Shown: positions 48,831 through 60,220, counted from the stretch's first letter. The stretch: 64,000 nucleotides of DNA from Ehretia macrophylla (GCA_037974665.1 CM075765.1:17187648-17251647); one strand, 5' to 3'. The notes: generated by a model not told the origin, from the letters alone. Numbers and translations: made by a program.

Positions 48831-49454
48831 CAAACTCAATACAAATGCATCTTTACATACAAGTACAACTCCCGACCTGGGAATAAGCACCAAAACCAGC
48901 GCAATGGCCGACCCGGGCCTAAATTGCCTCAGCTACAAAGCTACTACCAACTCAGATTAACACGGTGGCCACGCTTGATCACGAGCTAATGATCAATAAA
49001 ACCGGCTCGGACGAAGTTCCAGCTAGGGCATAATCGATAATAATTTGTTAAGTTTTTCCAGTTCGGATTGAGTTCCAACTCTTTTTAAATCCGGCTTCAA
49101 GTCGGTATGTTAGTTTGGGGTCCGAACTCGAGCTTAACGTTTGTCAACATTAGTTTGACCAGTTTTAAATCGGACTGACGAGTCCAGGTCGGCGACGATT
49201 AAACAGTTGCCCAATTAACCAGCTCGGATTAGGGTGTTAATTCACTAGTCGCGTCCAGCTCGGTTCATTACGCTTAAGTTTGTATGGTCCATTAAATTGG
49301 TCCGACCCCAGTTACTTAAGAAAATTTTGTGAAGAGAAAGATACGCGCGTACAAACTCGACTAAAACGCAAACAAAAGTAAAATAGATATTTCATTAATA
49401 CTAAAATCAATTACACAAGCCCGACCCGGGCGACTTTAAAAAAAGAAATTATTA
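48831..49454. other. Spacer of element B between the tandem array and the antisense gene
   Basis: No open frame of note. 'AGCTCGG' and 'GACCCGGGC' type phrases recur, in line with the GC-richer base use of the element. It would contain the 3' UTR of the antisense gene. Confidence 0.5.
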
Positions 49455-51789
49455 TTATTTAGGAGCAGCGGTGGAGGTGGTGGCCTCGGCTACATCCCCG
49501 ACCTAGTCTATACCCTTCTCGACGAACGCCAGCACCTCTTTGGCCTGGGACGTCAGGTCGGCCGGTAGCTCGGGAATCGCCCAGAATTCCGGAGGCGGGG
49601 CCTCCAAGATCTTAATATAATCGTTCTTGGCGGCAGGGAAAAAGGACTTCGCTCTTTCGCGAGCTGCAGCCTGGCCTCGGAAGTAGTACTCCAACTCGGC
49701 GTACCGGGCCATCACCCCACCCTCAGTGGCTAACCAGTCCACAGCCTCTTGGCTGGACTTAAAGTCCTCCACTGCCTTCTTCCCTCGCGGGCCGACCTGA
49801 TCCAAGAGGTCCTTATGCTTCGCTTAGGCCTCGCGCTTCTCCCGCTTGTAGCGCTCAACGTCCTTGGCTGCGGCCTCGTGCCGGGACTTCTCAGCCTCGA
49901 GCTCCTTCGTTAGCCGGGCGATCTCCGCTTCATCCGCTTTATGCCTCTGGGCTGCATCCGTCCTAAAGGACTCCAGCTCGGCTCGGGAATCTGTGTAGCG
50001 CTGCTCGAGCTTCACACAGTAAGTCTGGGCCCGGGCAAGCAGGCCAGGCGCCGAAAGGATGTGGGACTCAGCCTGCGCGGAAGAAAGCAAAGTGGTTAGT
50101 CAAAGTAATCAACAAAAGAAACAATGACAGCATGTCTGGGTATGTCTTACCGTAACTATGGCCGTCCTCAGGTCAAGTGAAAGCTGCTCCGCCGAGACTG
50201 ACCCCAGCTTGGGATCACATGCAACCTTTGCAGCCTCCACAAAATCCTTATTTAGAGGGCTCACCTCCGCGACCTTGCCCCTCCCGGAGTACTCGGGCCG
50301 GGGCCGTTTCCTGTTGTCAGGACGGGATGCCGAGCGCTCGAGGATCGCTACACCCGAGCTCATTTTCTTTGTCAAAGGAGATCCCGACAAGATCTCTGCG
50401 CCAACCTCCCACGCATGGCCCCCGGGCCGTTGCCTCAGCTCCTGAGGGACGGAGCCAAAACCGGACAGAGCCGACCCCTTGCCACTGGCGTCGGGCTTTC
50501 TCCTTCTCTGGAGGTACGCGAGCTTCACCGTATCTGCCATGCCTACAAAAACAAATGAAAAGAAGGTAAAAAATGACCAATTACCAATCGAGAAGAGCAA
50601 CGACAAACTAGGAAATGGGGAGGTCGGGCATTGATCCTGCGAACTGACCCTCTTTTGAGTCAGAATGAGCGTTCTCTTCAGGCTCAGGAAGCAAGTGTGG
50701 GTGCTCTTCGCTCAGGTCGGGTTCTCTCCCGAATAACTTGGACTTCCATATCCTGTCCTACCTGAGGACACTATCGATGTCGATCAGCATACCCGGCTCG
50801 GGCCTCAGCACGCTGACCTCGGCGAGTTCCTCTTTGGAAAGCTTGGGGTCGTCATTCAAAGTCTTTTCCAGTGAAAGATTCCAGTCCATCCTGCACCCCG
50901 AGTTCACTGTCGACTCGACCCAATAGTAGTCGTTGTGCCAGCCCTTGTTAGAGGAGTGCCACTTGGTGAATATGGCATTGTTGACTCGAGCCACGAAGTG
51001 GAACCAGCCTTGCTGCTCCGGGTTGGGCTTGCAAACGAAAAAATGCCTGAAACGGCGCAAGGTTGGCTCTATCTTTTTCTCGAGGCAGAACACGAAGAAT
51101 GCCAACATTATGGCCCAACCGTTTGGTGACATCTGACCCGGGCTAAGCTCAAAGTAGTTCAAAATGCCTGTAATGAAGCTGGGAAGTGGAAGGCGGACGA
51201 CATCAAAGGCGAGGTCATAAATCGTAAAGTGATCGGACGGAGAATAGCAGGCAGGGTCATTCTGACCAGGGACCTTCAGTTTGTGGTGTCGGTCCACCAA
51301 CCAGTCTCTCAGCCGAGCATTGGCCATCTCGATGGTTGAATGACACTCGCGCTGGCAACAAGCGAATAACTGCTCTATCCTCTTCCCCCGACTTGACGAA
51401 CCACTGGCTGTAGCTGAGCTCCGAGGTTGGACTGCCCTAATCGGGATCGTTGCAGTCGGCTCCGAGGCGGAAACTCCAGCTAAGTACTCATGTGGTATCT
51501 CGACCCCCTCCAACTTGTTCAATGGCTCGTCGTCCTCTCCATCCCCCAAGTTTCCCAGGTCGGCCAAATGATTTGCCTCGGCCTCTTCTTTCGCCATTCT
51601 GACCCCTATAACCTGGCAGTCATCATCGCTCTCCCGGGGCATGGATTTCCGAGCTGACCCTGAAGACGAACTGGTCATCTCTCCACCATGGACCCTATTC
51701 GAGGTAGACTCCGAGCTCGACGGACTCTCGTTTACACCGTAGCACCTTACTTCTATAGCTCGAGAATCTTCCGACTCCGACCTCCCCAT
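49455..51789 (-). pseudogene. Spliced antisense accessory gene of element B (gypsy-type 'Transposase_28'-like)
   Basis: Three exons by GT-AG reading: 50,649-51,789; 50,151-50,542; about 49,455-50,072. Exon 1 (MGRSESEDSRAIEVRCYG) carries an acidic/Ser-rich N-terminus, then the conserved core LPSFITGILNYFELSPGQ with GWAIMLAFFVFC, then WFHFVARVN and a W-rich block. This is the domain I know as PF04195-like 'putative gypsy type transposon'. Exon 2 is basic (RRRKPDASGK, NRKRPRPE). Exon 3 is a coiled coil (SHILSAPGLLARAQ, then E/K/R heptads) ending in ARYAELEYYFRGQ. In-frame stops at about 50,757 (a Trp codon in element A), 49,823 and 49,501 disable this copy. Intron position and phase equal those of element A. 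The protein's role is unknown. Confidence 0.8.
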
Positions 51790-52008
51790 CCTATCTACAG
51801 ACTAAATATAAATGAACAGGAATGACTAAAGGGAGTCGGGACGTACCTACTGCTCTTGATTGCAGAGGGCGACCGACCAAGCTGGCTCCAAGTTGACAAA
51901 TCCCGAGAAGATTCCTTCTAAGCTAATTGCTTCCGACCACTCTGGTGGCCGACCTAAAATTCTTGAGGGATTGAAAGCGAAATATGGAATGAATCTCGGA
52001 TGTCAAAG

Positions 52009-52021
52009 CCCTATTTATAGG
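52009..52021 (-). promoter_or_regulatory. TATA box of the antisense gene (element B)
   Basis: Minus-strand CCTATAAATAGGG, then CTTTGACATCC, 220 bp upstream of the ATG at 51,789. Same core and same spacing class as at 6106-6118. Confidence 0.6.
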
Positions 52022-52199
52022 CGCCCCTGAAAGTCGCCTCGGGAAGCCCAAACGTCGCGTCTCGTCAGAACCGCCAGGTGACGTGTCAGCCATCCGTTGG
52101 GCATGCACCGCTGACATGGCCATCCCTGCTCTCTCAGGGTCGGACACCTACAGCTCGGGAGGAACTGCTAATTCTAGATCTCACCCTCTCGATCTCGAC

Positions 52200-52213
52200 T
52201 TGGGGGAGGGAAT
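52200..52213 (+). promoter_or_regulatory. Polypurine tract of element B
   Basis: TGGGGGAGGGAAT directly before the TG of the 3' LTR. Confidence 0.75.
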
Positions 52214-52677
52214 TGACGAGGGGTTCCCGAGCTGAGGGAGAATCCGTCCCGAGCCGAAGCGGCTAATCAGCGCCAAGGCCAGCGCGTTGAACTGAATATC
52301 CAACCAGGATGACTGGCCCGACCCCGGATACCCCGACCTCAGTTCCAGTTGTTCCGATGGGACATAAAGTGCTGATGAGACATAAAGCTGCGCTGCATTA
52401 AATGCTGTCAGACCAGAACTTAGTATAAATAGAGCTCCACCCTCTTCATTTAATGAGGTAACTCGTTATTAAATACTCTCAGCTAACTTGCCAGCTCGGA
52501 CATACTAATCATTCGCACGCTCAAGGGAAAAATCCGGGTCATCACCCCGCCTTTTCCTTCTTTTCCTTGTGCAGGTTTGGTAGCCGACCTGGAAAGTACA
52601 GCTCGGAGGCCGACCTGAAAAGTCCAGCTCGGCGCAAGTAGCTCCCAACTTCAACTGCGAGGTTTTCGACCTCGACA
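52214..52677 (+). mobile_element. 3' LTR of element B
   Basis: 464 bp, TGACGAGGGG...CTCGACA. It is about 93 percent identical to the 5' LTR by hand count, most changes being transitions. TATA box at 52,424-52,432. Confidence 0.9.
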
Positions 52678-53210
52678 ATTTCAAATATATAAAAACACCA
52701 TGATTTTAAATTTAATTATACAAGATACTAGTAGGTCTTTTTCTTTTACTTTTTGAGCTTTGGTGTTTTAGTATTCAATACTTCATTTTTCTTATTTCTA
52801 ATTTTCTTAAATTTAGTCTTTTTATTGTTCGGGTAATTTTAGAAACACGATCTTCCCTCAAACAACAAATTTTTTAGCAAACATAATAATTATGTCGACA
52901 TGGTGTGTGTCTCGATCTCGATGAATGTTTATTGAGTCTGGCAAAATTAACAAGGAGGATTTATGTTGGAGCCAGAAGAAGGCCGGCGAGCCATTCCAAC
53001 TAGAATGACTCGACTCGGGACCAAGATCGGGCAAATAGTCGAGGGACACCTTTTACTATTGACAATCGAGTGGAGCACCCCACCTTGACTGACTAAGATT
53101 ATATGTAATATTCCTCTGTTCTAATTTGCTGCAAAGCACAGGAGAATTCTTTAGGAGAAGACCTTAATATCTTGGAAAAATGTCGAGAAATATTTCCCTA
53201 CTAGTAGTAA
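52678..53210. other. Intergenic sequence between element B and the next TIR element
   Basis: It starts with ATTTC, the right side of the imperfect target-site duplication. No gene. A GC-richer patch at 52,975-53,095 (GCCGGCGAGCCATTCC, CTCGACTCGGGACC) may be a small Tat-related scrap. TAA at 53,208-53,210 flanks the next element. Confidence 0.4.
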
Positions 53211-53700
53211 GGTAGCGATTAGTACACTATAATGAGGTTAAGAATGCAATGACATTTTCAACTCTATTGGATTCTCATACTTGGTATGAATGAATGAACT
53301 TGAAAATCTCATTCTCTCTCATTCCCTCGTACATGAGATTAGCCATTCCAGAGTAAACACATAAGATTAGTTCACTTATTTCTAAAATGATTAACATGCC
53401 CCCATAAATATATAACTTTTATATATAGTTTCTTTTGAAATAATAATAATAATAATAATAAAAGAATAGCAATAATAATAACAATACAAATAAAATAACA
53501 ATAACAATAATTAAATAATAATAAAAAAATAAAAAAATAATATAATAATAATTATTATTATCATTATTACAAAAATAATAATAATAAAAATAATAAATAA
53601 TGAACCAACAATAATAATAAAAACCAAAATAAAAATAAAAATAAAAATAATAACATAATAAATAATAATAATAACATTAATAATAAAAATAGTAAAAATA

Positions 53701-53743
<43 letters not shown>

Positions 53744-54339
53744 TTAAATGATATTAATAAAACTAAAAAAAATAACAATATAATTATAATAATAATAACA
53801 TTAATAAAAAATTAATAAAAATAATAATAATAATAATGATTATTATAATTATTACAATAATAATAAAAAATAAAAAATATTAAAAATATTAAAATAATAA
53901 TAAATAATAATAAAAATTAAAATTAAAAATAATATTAAAAAATTAAAAAAAATAATAATAATAGCATTATTATTATTATTATTATAATAGTAATAGTAGT
54001 AATAGTAATAATAATTATAATTGTTATTATTATTATTATTTATTATGTTTATTATATTTATATATGTTATTTACGATTATATTCATGTTTATTTTTATTA
54101 TAATACTATAATAATAAAAAAATATCTCTGCCATATTATACAAGTCATTCTCATTGTTACTTTTGTATACCGACTACCAAATATGAGTTTGGAATCAATA
54201 TATCCATTCATATCTTTATTTTTAGAGCATATTAAGCATGTCATTTTCATTATCAAATTCATTTCATTCTCAGTTTCATTCCATTCCTTAGCTCATTCCA
54301 TTCTTGTTTAAATTCATTTACAGTATACTAATCGCTACC
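53211..54339. mobile_element. PIF/Harbinger-like TIR element with long AAT microsatellite
   Basis: The left end GGTAGCGATTAGTACACTAT and the reversed right end GGTAGCGATTAGTATACTGT match over about 18 bp with one difference. TAA flanks both sides (53,208-53,210 and 54,340-54,342). The middle (about 53,440-54,045) is almost wholly AAT/AAAT repeat. It is a second member of the family seen at 34,692-35,588. Non-coding. Confidence 0.75.
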
Positions 54340-54342
54340 TAA

Positions 54343-57069
54343 GTATTAAGAACCTTGAGTGAGTGTTCTTGCGCCCATAAAAACCGACAAATATTTTTTC
54401 AAAATAGTATAAATCCTTCATCCTATAATGCGAACATGTAACTAATTTCATACACTTTCACTCTTTAAAATTAGTAATTACTGATTTGATTGTCGAAATT
54501 ATCCCTGACAATGAGAGATGAAGAGAAATAACTAGTTGTCCTACTAACATTTTTTGAAGCCACTTAATTAAAAGGGTTGAAGGAAGTATTGATTCTAACA
54601 AATGTACTAATTAAATTGAGGGGAAAAAAGAAACCGGACAAGTTCACATTGTCTTGTTCTTCACACAACTTTTTATAAGTTTCGGTTACTTATTGAGTAA
54701 TCTTGTGCGATTAACTATGCGAACGCATTCAATGATGTAATGAATTTATTTGTACATTCATTTGAAACTTAGTGATATACTTGGTTATCTGGCCCATAAA
54801 AAGAAAATATGCAAGCACATATCGATGGGATTTAACTGAACTTTGTCTTTATGGCCCACGAAGATTTGTTAGCATTTGCCTTAGTTCATCAGCTTTGAGT
54901 TGGGGACCAAACCAAATTGGGCTGCAGGATTGCTTGGACTGGTGACGGTCTGGACCTCTACTAAGGCCTCGAGAGAAGGGACCAGACTAGCCCACAATGA
55001 CTACTTTCTTCTATTTCCTTTTTCCAACCCCTTGTTTCTTATACTTCCCCCAACAGTAAACAAAAAACAAAAAACAAAAATTGTTCAAAATACTCCTCAC
55101 AATCATACAAGGATACTTTGTGAGAGTATTGAGGAAAAATAACAAAATAGACACCCATAAAAACTCCTAACAATTTTAAGTTTCGCCGCACAATGATCTT
55201 TCTCAATTCTCTAAACTCTCAATACGCTCATTGTGCGTATACATGCAGTGGCTAAAATTTGGTCTTGATCCAGAATCAATTTGCCTAAAGATGAGCGACA
55301 CAATTAGTGTGTGCATGAATTTGGACTTCGAACTAAAATCCAACAATCATACTTGCTGCTTCTAGGGGCATAGAATTTTATTGTCAATATATATAACCTC
55401 TTCTTTCAGATCCACCCAGAGTAGTGGATAAACTCCATGGCTCACTATGATCACGAAATTTTATTTTCAAGCTCTACCCTGCATTATTTGTACTGAAGTA
55501 CATGTAGAACACAAGGAATAGTATAGCTTTAAGCAAGGAGTCAAATGCAATATTATATGCCAAAATCCGTCATTCAAAATATTTGTGATGTATTACTATT
55601 TTGTTCTTAAAGTAACTTGACTATATTTCTCTGCTGACAGAAATGTAATGGATTTTGTGTGATGAGTCCATGAATCCGAGAAAAGATTAGAAAACATCGT
55701 TACAATAAATAATTTACAACGAGATCTTATGCAACGATTAGAGTCATATGTTGTATAATTTTTGGTGTTTACACAACAATTTTAAATGTTATAACATATA
55801 AAAAATGTGATAGTGATTCATACATCAGAAAAAAGAGTACCGAAGAAATAAGTCTTATCAAATATATATATATTTTTTTTGGGCTTTTGTGCCTTTATAA
55901 ACAAATAAAAGAGTACCATAGACCTACAAGCTTTTGAATAGATTAGACACATGATTTGATACCGCAAGACTCTTTGTGTAGTGGTTGAAATCTGCCGCAA
56001 TAAAATGGCTGTACTCTAGAACACAATAAGTTCTGTCAATGTCCTTCACTAGCAAAATTATTTGATATCTCTAGTACTTCTATCACTTCTGATATATAAT
56101 TGCTCATTTTATTACTGTACTCTCAGCTTTCCATGCTCAGCTGTTTTGTTATATTTGTTAAGGATCGTACTTATGCATGTTTCTGGAATAGATCAGCATA
56201 AGTTTGTCATGGTGGGTGGTGCTTGTGGATGTTGTTGGTCTAAACCTAGTCACTATTCTTTGGAGAGTCATGCTTAAAAACGGTCGTGGGCCTCACACCC
56301 ACAGTCAGGTGTGTGGACCCACGAGTTGGGTGGGGCCCACGGCCTTGTGTCTGGGACGTTAACGTTCCAAACATCTCAGACGTTTGTAAACATTTTCCTT
56401 CTTTGGAGTATTGACATGATAAGGTCTACATGACCAAAAAAAAAACATGATAAGGTCTACGAGGATTATCATAGAAACCTGATTAAACTTTTATGAAATT
56501 AAATTAAGGGTATTCAAAATTTGGGTAAAATAATCAAATATTAACTTATTATAATTAAATTTTTTGAGTTCAAAACGCCGTTTCGATCTTAAATTAAGCG
56601 ATGTACACTAATTGCGTATTAAGGATGGTGGTAGGAAGAGGTGTTGCGTCATAGACAGTGCCGGAGCAAGTAGGGGGCACCGACCCCACAAAAATCTTTA
56701 ATTTTTTTTTTTCAAATTTATGAATATTCTTATATTAAAAAACTAATTAGTCCCACATAAAAAATAATATTATTTCATTAATTATCAATTTATGTATTAT
56801 AACCCGAGTTAAAAGAAAAATTTTAAAATTCGCCCCTCATCATAAACGTATAATTACTTTGTATAGAAGACACCATCATTGATCATGTGATTTCCCATCA
56901 CAAATGGTCCATGTTAATTGATGTAAAGTTCTTAACAATTTCAATGTAATCATCGATCGATTAATATGTTCTTTAGGTCAGGCTAACATATAAAGTCCAA
57001 ATAGAATCAGATGAACATTTTTTGAGTTTCGATGCATTAAAAACACACACAATATTTAAAACTCAAACC
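54343..57069. other. Intergenic region of about 2.7 kb
   Basis: No credible gene. A GC-rich island at 56,282-56,350 with TGGGCC/GGCCCA-type motifs (GTCGTGGGCCTCACACC, GGTGGGGCCCACGG) stands in AT-rich DNA. At 56,650-56,715 GTGCCGGAGCAAGTAGGGGG, then a T-run, resembles a widespread plant repeat relic. Short open frames (54,900-55,142; 56,062-56,277) lack any recognisable family. Confidence 0.4.
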
Positions 57070-57500
57070 AACCAATATTGATACAATATGTGTCAACACC
57101 ATGAATATGATATCGGTAGGCCAATTCTTCCATTATTTCCAATGCTATCACATCAACATCATAATTTAATACGAAGATTAGTTGCAATAAATTAGACTAT
57201 AGGTTATAACAATTTGTATTAATATATTCGCTAGTAGATAGGAACACTTGTATTCTTAATAATTAATGCGCAACCTTGGTGGGATATGCTTGGTTTATCT
57301 GCTTTCTTATGCCGGCTCAAATGTTTAAGGAACTATGATTAGAGCAAACACTTAAAATATTGTTAATATTTCAAATGCATGTTGACGTAGTAAGGAAAGA
57401 TATTTGCATCAAGATGTTGATTAATTTGAGTTTTTTATTATTATTTTATTTGTAAAATGTCAATATCATGAAAAGGCACATTTTGGTACTTTGTGTGAGG
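57070..57500 (+). repeat. Copy 1 of a diverged tandem duplication
   Basis: Landmarks in order are CCAATTCTTCCATTATTTCC (57,121), GCGCAACCTTGGTGGGATAT (57,269), ATGCCGGCTCAAATGTTTAA (57,310) and AAAAGGCACATTTTGGTAC (57,471). The same order recurs at 58,030-58,625. Non-coding as far as I can tell. Confidence 0.65.
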
Positions 57501-58029
57501 GTTCTTTGAAAAAGCACTAAGGAATCTTCTTGACAAACCTCTACACTTTGCGTGAATATATGTTGATGTACCCAGACTTTGACCAAAAAAAAAGAAAAAA
57601 AAAAAAAGAAAGATGTACTCAAATAATGTCATTTTCCTTACAAGTAAAACGTTTGATTGTGACTAGCCAAAAAAAAAGAAAAAAAAGAAAGAACGTTTGA
57701 TTGCATCATGACAAGCATATCAGTTAAATTTGAATAGTAAATGGTATGAGAATACTATTATCCCACAGGGTTAAAAGCATGAATTTCAAGACTGGCATAT
57801 GAGATTGTTGGATAGTCTACCTAATACACCGACTATTTTAAAGATTCGATTTCATATTTCTCATCGTGGTATGAGAACAGTGTTATCTATTTACGTGAAG
57901 CTCTTTCTTATTTCACATGCACATTGACTCTATGCGCAATTATTATAAATTGAAAGTTACTTCTTCTACCACGTCAAAAAATGATGAGTTTTGCTGCATA
58001 AATCTTGAAATACTGGCTAGAAATCCTTC
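57501..58029. other. Sequence between the two duplicated copies
   Basis: AT-rich with two similar A-runs interrupted by G (57,583-57,612 and 57,667-57,690). No gene. Confidence 0.4.
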
Positions 58030-58508
58030 CCACCAATAGTTGAACACCTTCTAGATGTATATTTCTTTGGGCCACTTCTTCCATTATTTCTAAAGGTATT
58101 GTTAAATATCACTTTTTTTTTTTATTCAGGGGAGTCTTAAGGCCGTAGAATGTACCAGAGAAATTTGAGCTCGTAACCTCTCGCATACAACAAGTTATCA
58201 CCCATTTATTGTCTCCTATGTGCATGCTTAATTAGCATAAAAAAGAAGAGAGAAAAATACGAAAAGTTGTTAAAGAAGTAATAAATAATGAGAAAAGAAT
58301 AATATCTAACATTTATCTTCCCGAAGCAATCTCATGAACCATGGACAATTTTATACAGTAATGAGTACCACAAATTAAAATTTTAAAAATTGCAACTCAT
58401 ATTAGTTCATTCTTAATCGTTCACAACTTTGGTGGATTTACTAGGTATTTCAGCATCAATATGCCGGCTCAAATGTTTAAGGAACTACCATAATTGAATG
58501 TTGTACGC

Positions 58509-58542
<34 letters not shown>

Positions 58543-58625
58543 TTGACGTCGTAGGAAAATGATGTTATTTATTATTATTGAAGAAAGGTCATTATCATGT
58601 AAAGGCAAATTTTGGCACCGGTGCA
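58030..58625 (+). repeat. Copy 2 of a diverged tandem duplication
   Basis: Landmarks are GCCACTTCTTCCATTATTTC (58,071), TTTGGTGGATTTACTAGGTA (58,429), ATGCCGGCTCAAATGTTTAA (58,461) and AAAGGCAAATTTTGGCACC (58,601). It is longer than copy 1 because of a SINE (58,108-58,222) and an (AT)n tract (58,509-58,540). Confidence 0.65.
58108..58222 (-). mobile_element. tRNA-derived SINE relic (same family as 9424-9560)
   Basis: On the minus strand TGTATGCGAGAGGTTACGAG, a worn B box (GAGCTCAAATTTC), GGCCTTAAGACTCCCCTGAA and an A-run at 58,111-58,123 (T on the plus strand). It interrupts one copy of the local duplication, so it arrived after the duplication. Confidence 0.5.
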
Positions 58626-59372
58626 ATAATAATTCGCATATCACTGAATCAAATATATAGAAGCATTCCACAATATTTTGCTCAATAACTTAATTAAAGA
58701 CATTAGATATTGTCAGCTATAAAATATGTTTCTTCCTCTTTATTTATTCATTTTTTTTGGATATAGACATTTTGAGGAGGTTAGCATGTCATCAAATATT
58801 TTGTGTACTTCTAATTTTGAAGAAAATGAGAAAGTACTTTACTTTTTTCTGTTCATTGAAGTTGATATAAACCCAAATTTGAAAACTTGTACTTCCTTAA
58901 CATCTATGAACTCATAAGAAGTTTTTTTCAAGATGTCTGATTGATATTTTCCTCTATTCGAGATACAATATTTTATCTGTGACATCATGAAAAAAAAAAG
59001 GCGTGGCTTCCTAAGAAAACACACGTGGCATGTTCTAAAATTTCCTCATCGGGAGAAAATGGAAAATAGAATTGCAAGGGAATAGTAAGTCATAGTTAAT
59101 CAAATGGAAGAAATTTATATGAGTAACATAGTCTTATGCCAGTGAAGTGTTTCCAGGCTAATGCATTAGTCTAAAAGGCCTTAGCTAGGTTTCTCGATTA
59201 TCTGAGCAAGTGTTTCAGAAATTATATGTTGATTTATGCAAATTGTTCTGTTGAATAGTAGTGGAGCTTTTGGTAAATTTTTCTTTAATTTGTGTGAGTT
59301 TTTCCTTTTTCTTCACTATGTAGTTGTTATCTTTTTAAAACAGACTACCGGACCTGTGTAACTATTAGAAGG
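58626..59372. other. Intergenic sequence before element C
   Basis: AT-rich, no gene or element supported. Confidence 0.45.
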
Positions 59373-59469
59373 TGATACGTATAAAACCCCTGAACTTTTA
59401 CAGAATTACAAATTGGCCCAAGCTAGCCCAAACTTAAAAGCCGGCCCCACCAACGATACGTTCCGTGGT

Positions 59470-59905
59470 CCAACGAACCTCGGACCGAGAGATCCGAGGT
59501 CCAAGAGACCTCGGAATTAAATAGTCCGAGGTCCCTTGGCCCTCGGAATTTCTGTCCGAGGCCCAAGAGACCTCGGACAAAGCCTGTCCGAGGTCTCTTG
59601 GCCCTCGGACTTTCTGTCCGAGGTCCAAGGGACCTCGGAATAATTTAATCCGAGGTCCCTTGTCCGAGGTCCAAGAGACCTCGGACAAATCTTGTCCGAG
59701 GTCTCTTGGACCTCGGATGTACTGTCCGAGGTCCATGGACCTCGGACAGATTTGTCCGAGGTCCAAGGACCTCGGACCAGTGGTGTCCGAGGTCCATGGA
59801 CCTCGGACAGCTTTGTCCGAGGTCCATGGACCTCGGACCAGTGATGTCCGAGGTCTACGGACCTCGGACGTTTATTTTCCGAGGTCCTGTGGACCTCGGA
59901 CAGGT
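59470..59905. repeat. Array of palindromic CCGAGGTCC units in the LTR of element C
   Basis: Successive inverted units of CCGAGGTCC and GGACCTCGG at roughly 30-bp spacing, about fifteen in total. Several are perfect 20-bp palindromes, CCGAGGTCCATGGACCTCGG, at 59,726-59,745, 59,787-59,806 and 59,817-59,836. Others have AAGAGA or TACG at the centre. The same array fills 63,106-63,600 in the 3' LTR. Open frames here are artefacts. Confidence 0.9.
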
Positions 59906-60212
59906 TTTCTGGAGCAGGTTCGGGTTTTCGGGTTTTGGTCGTCGTGCGTGGAGAGACTTTTTTTGGGTCAGGCGAGGTAGAGCTGTCTGAGCTACCTTTT
60001 TTGTACTAGTATACTTTGTTCCATAAACTCAGAGAATCTCCAGCAAAACTCCCACTGATCTATTTAATCAATTGTCCACCAGTCCTTTGTCAATTTTCCA
60101 CAATGCTTGTAATGATGATTCACTGCTGCACCTTTAATCTTTTGACTCAGCTGCAATGATTACTTTTCCTTTGTGACTCAGCAAACCATGTGACTTCAAA
60201 GGCCATGATGCC

Positions 60213-60220
60213 TATAAAAG
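60213..60220 (+). promoter_or_regulatory. TATA box in the 5' LTR of element C
   Basis: TATAAAAG, 209 bp before the LTR end and conserved at 63,910-63,917 in the 3' LTR. Confidence 0.65.

Larger units (their letters stand above)
42839..52677 (+). mobile_element. Tat-lineage Ty3/gypsy LTR retrotransposon (element B), nearly complete
   Basis: About 9.84 kb. The order is 5' LTR (42,839-43,304), PBS, gag-pro, RT, RNase H, second (archaeal-type) RNase H, integrase, a 26-bp tandem array, an antisense gene, PPT and 3' LTR (52,214-52,677). The second RNase H and the antisense gene place it in the Tat group. Flanks ATATC and ATTTC match in 4 of 5 positions, suggesting an old 5-bp target-site duplication. 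By hand the LTRs differ at about 34 positions plus 2 gaps over some 464 bp. The coding region is broken by several stops and frameshifts, so the copy cannot move on its own. No other element seems inserted inside it. Confidence 0.92.

Noticed and set aside
59434-59990. Open frames with repeated GPRT/EVHGPRTSD units, also at 63,083-63,687
   Set aside because: They follow the palindromic LTR array in every frame; non-coding LTR DNA.
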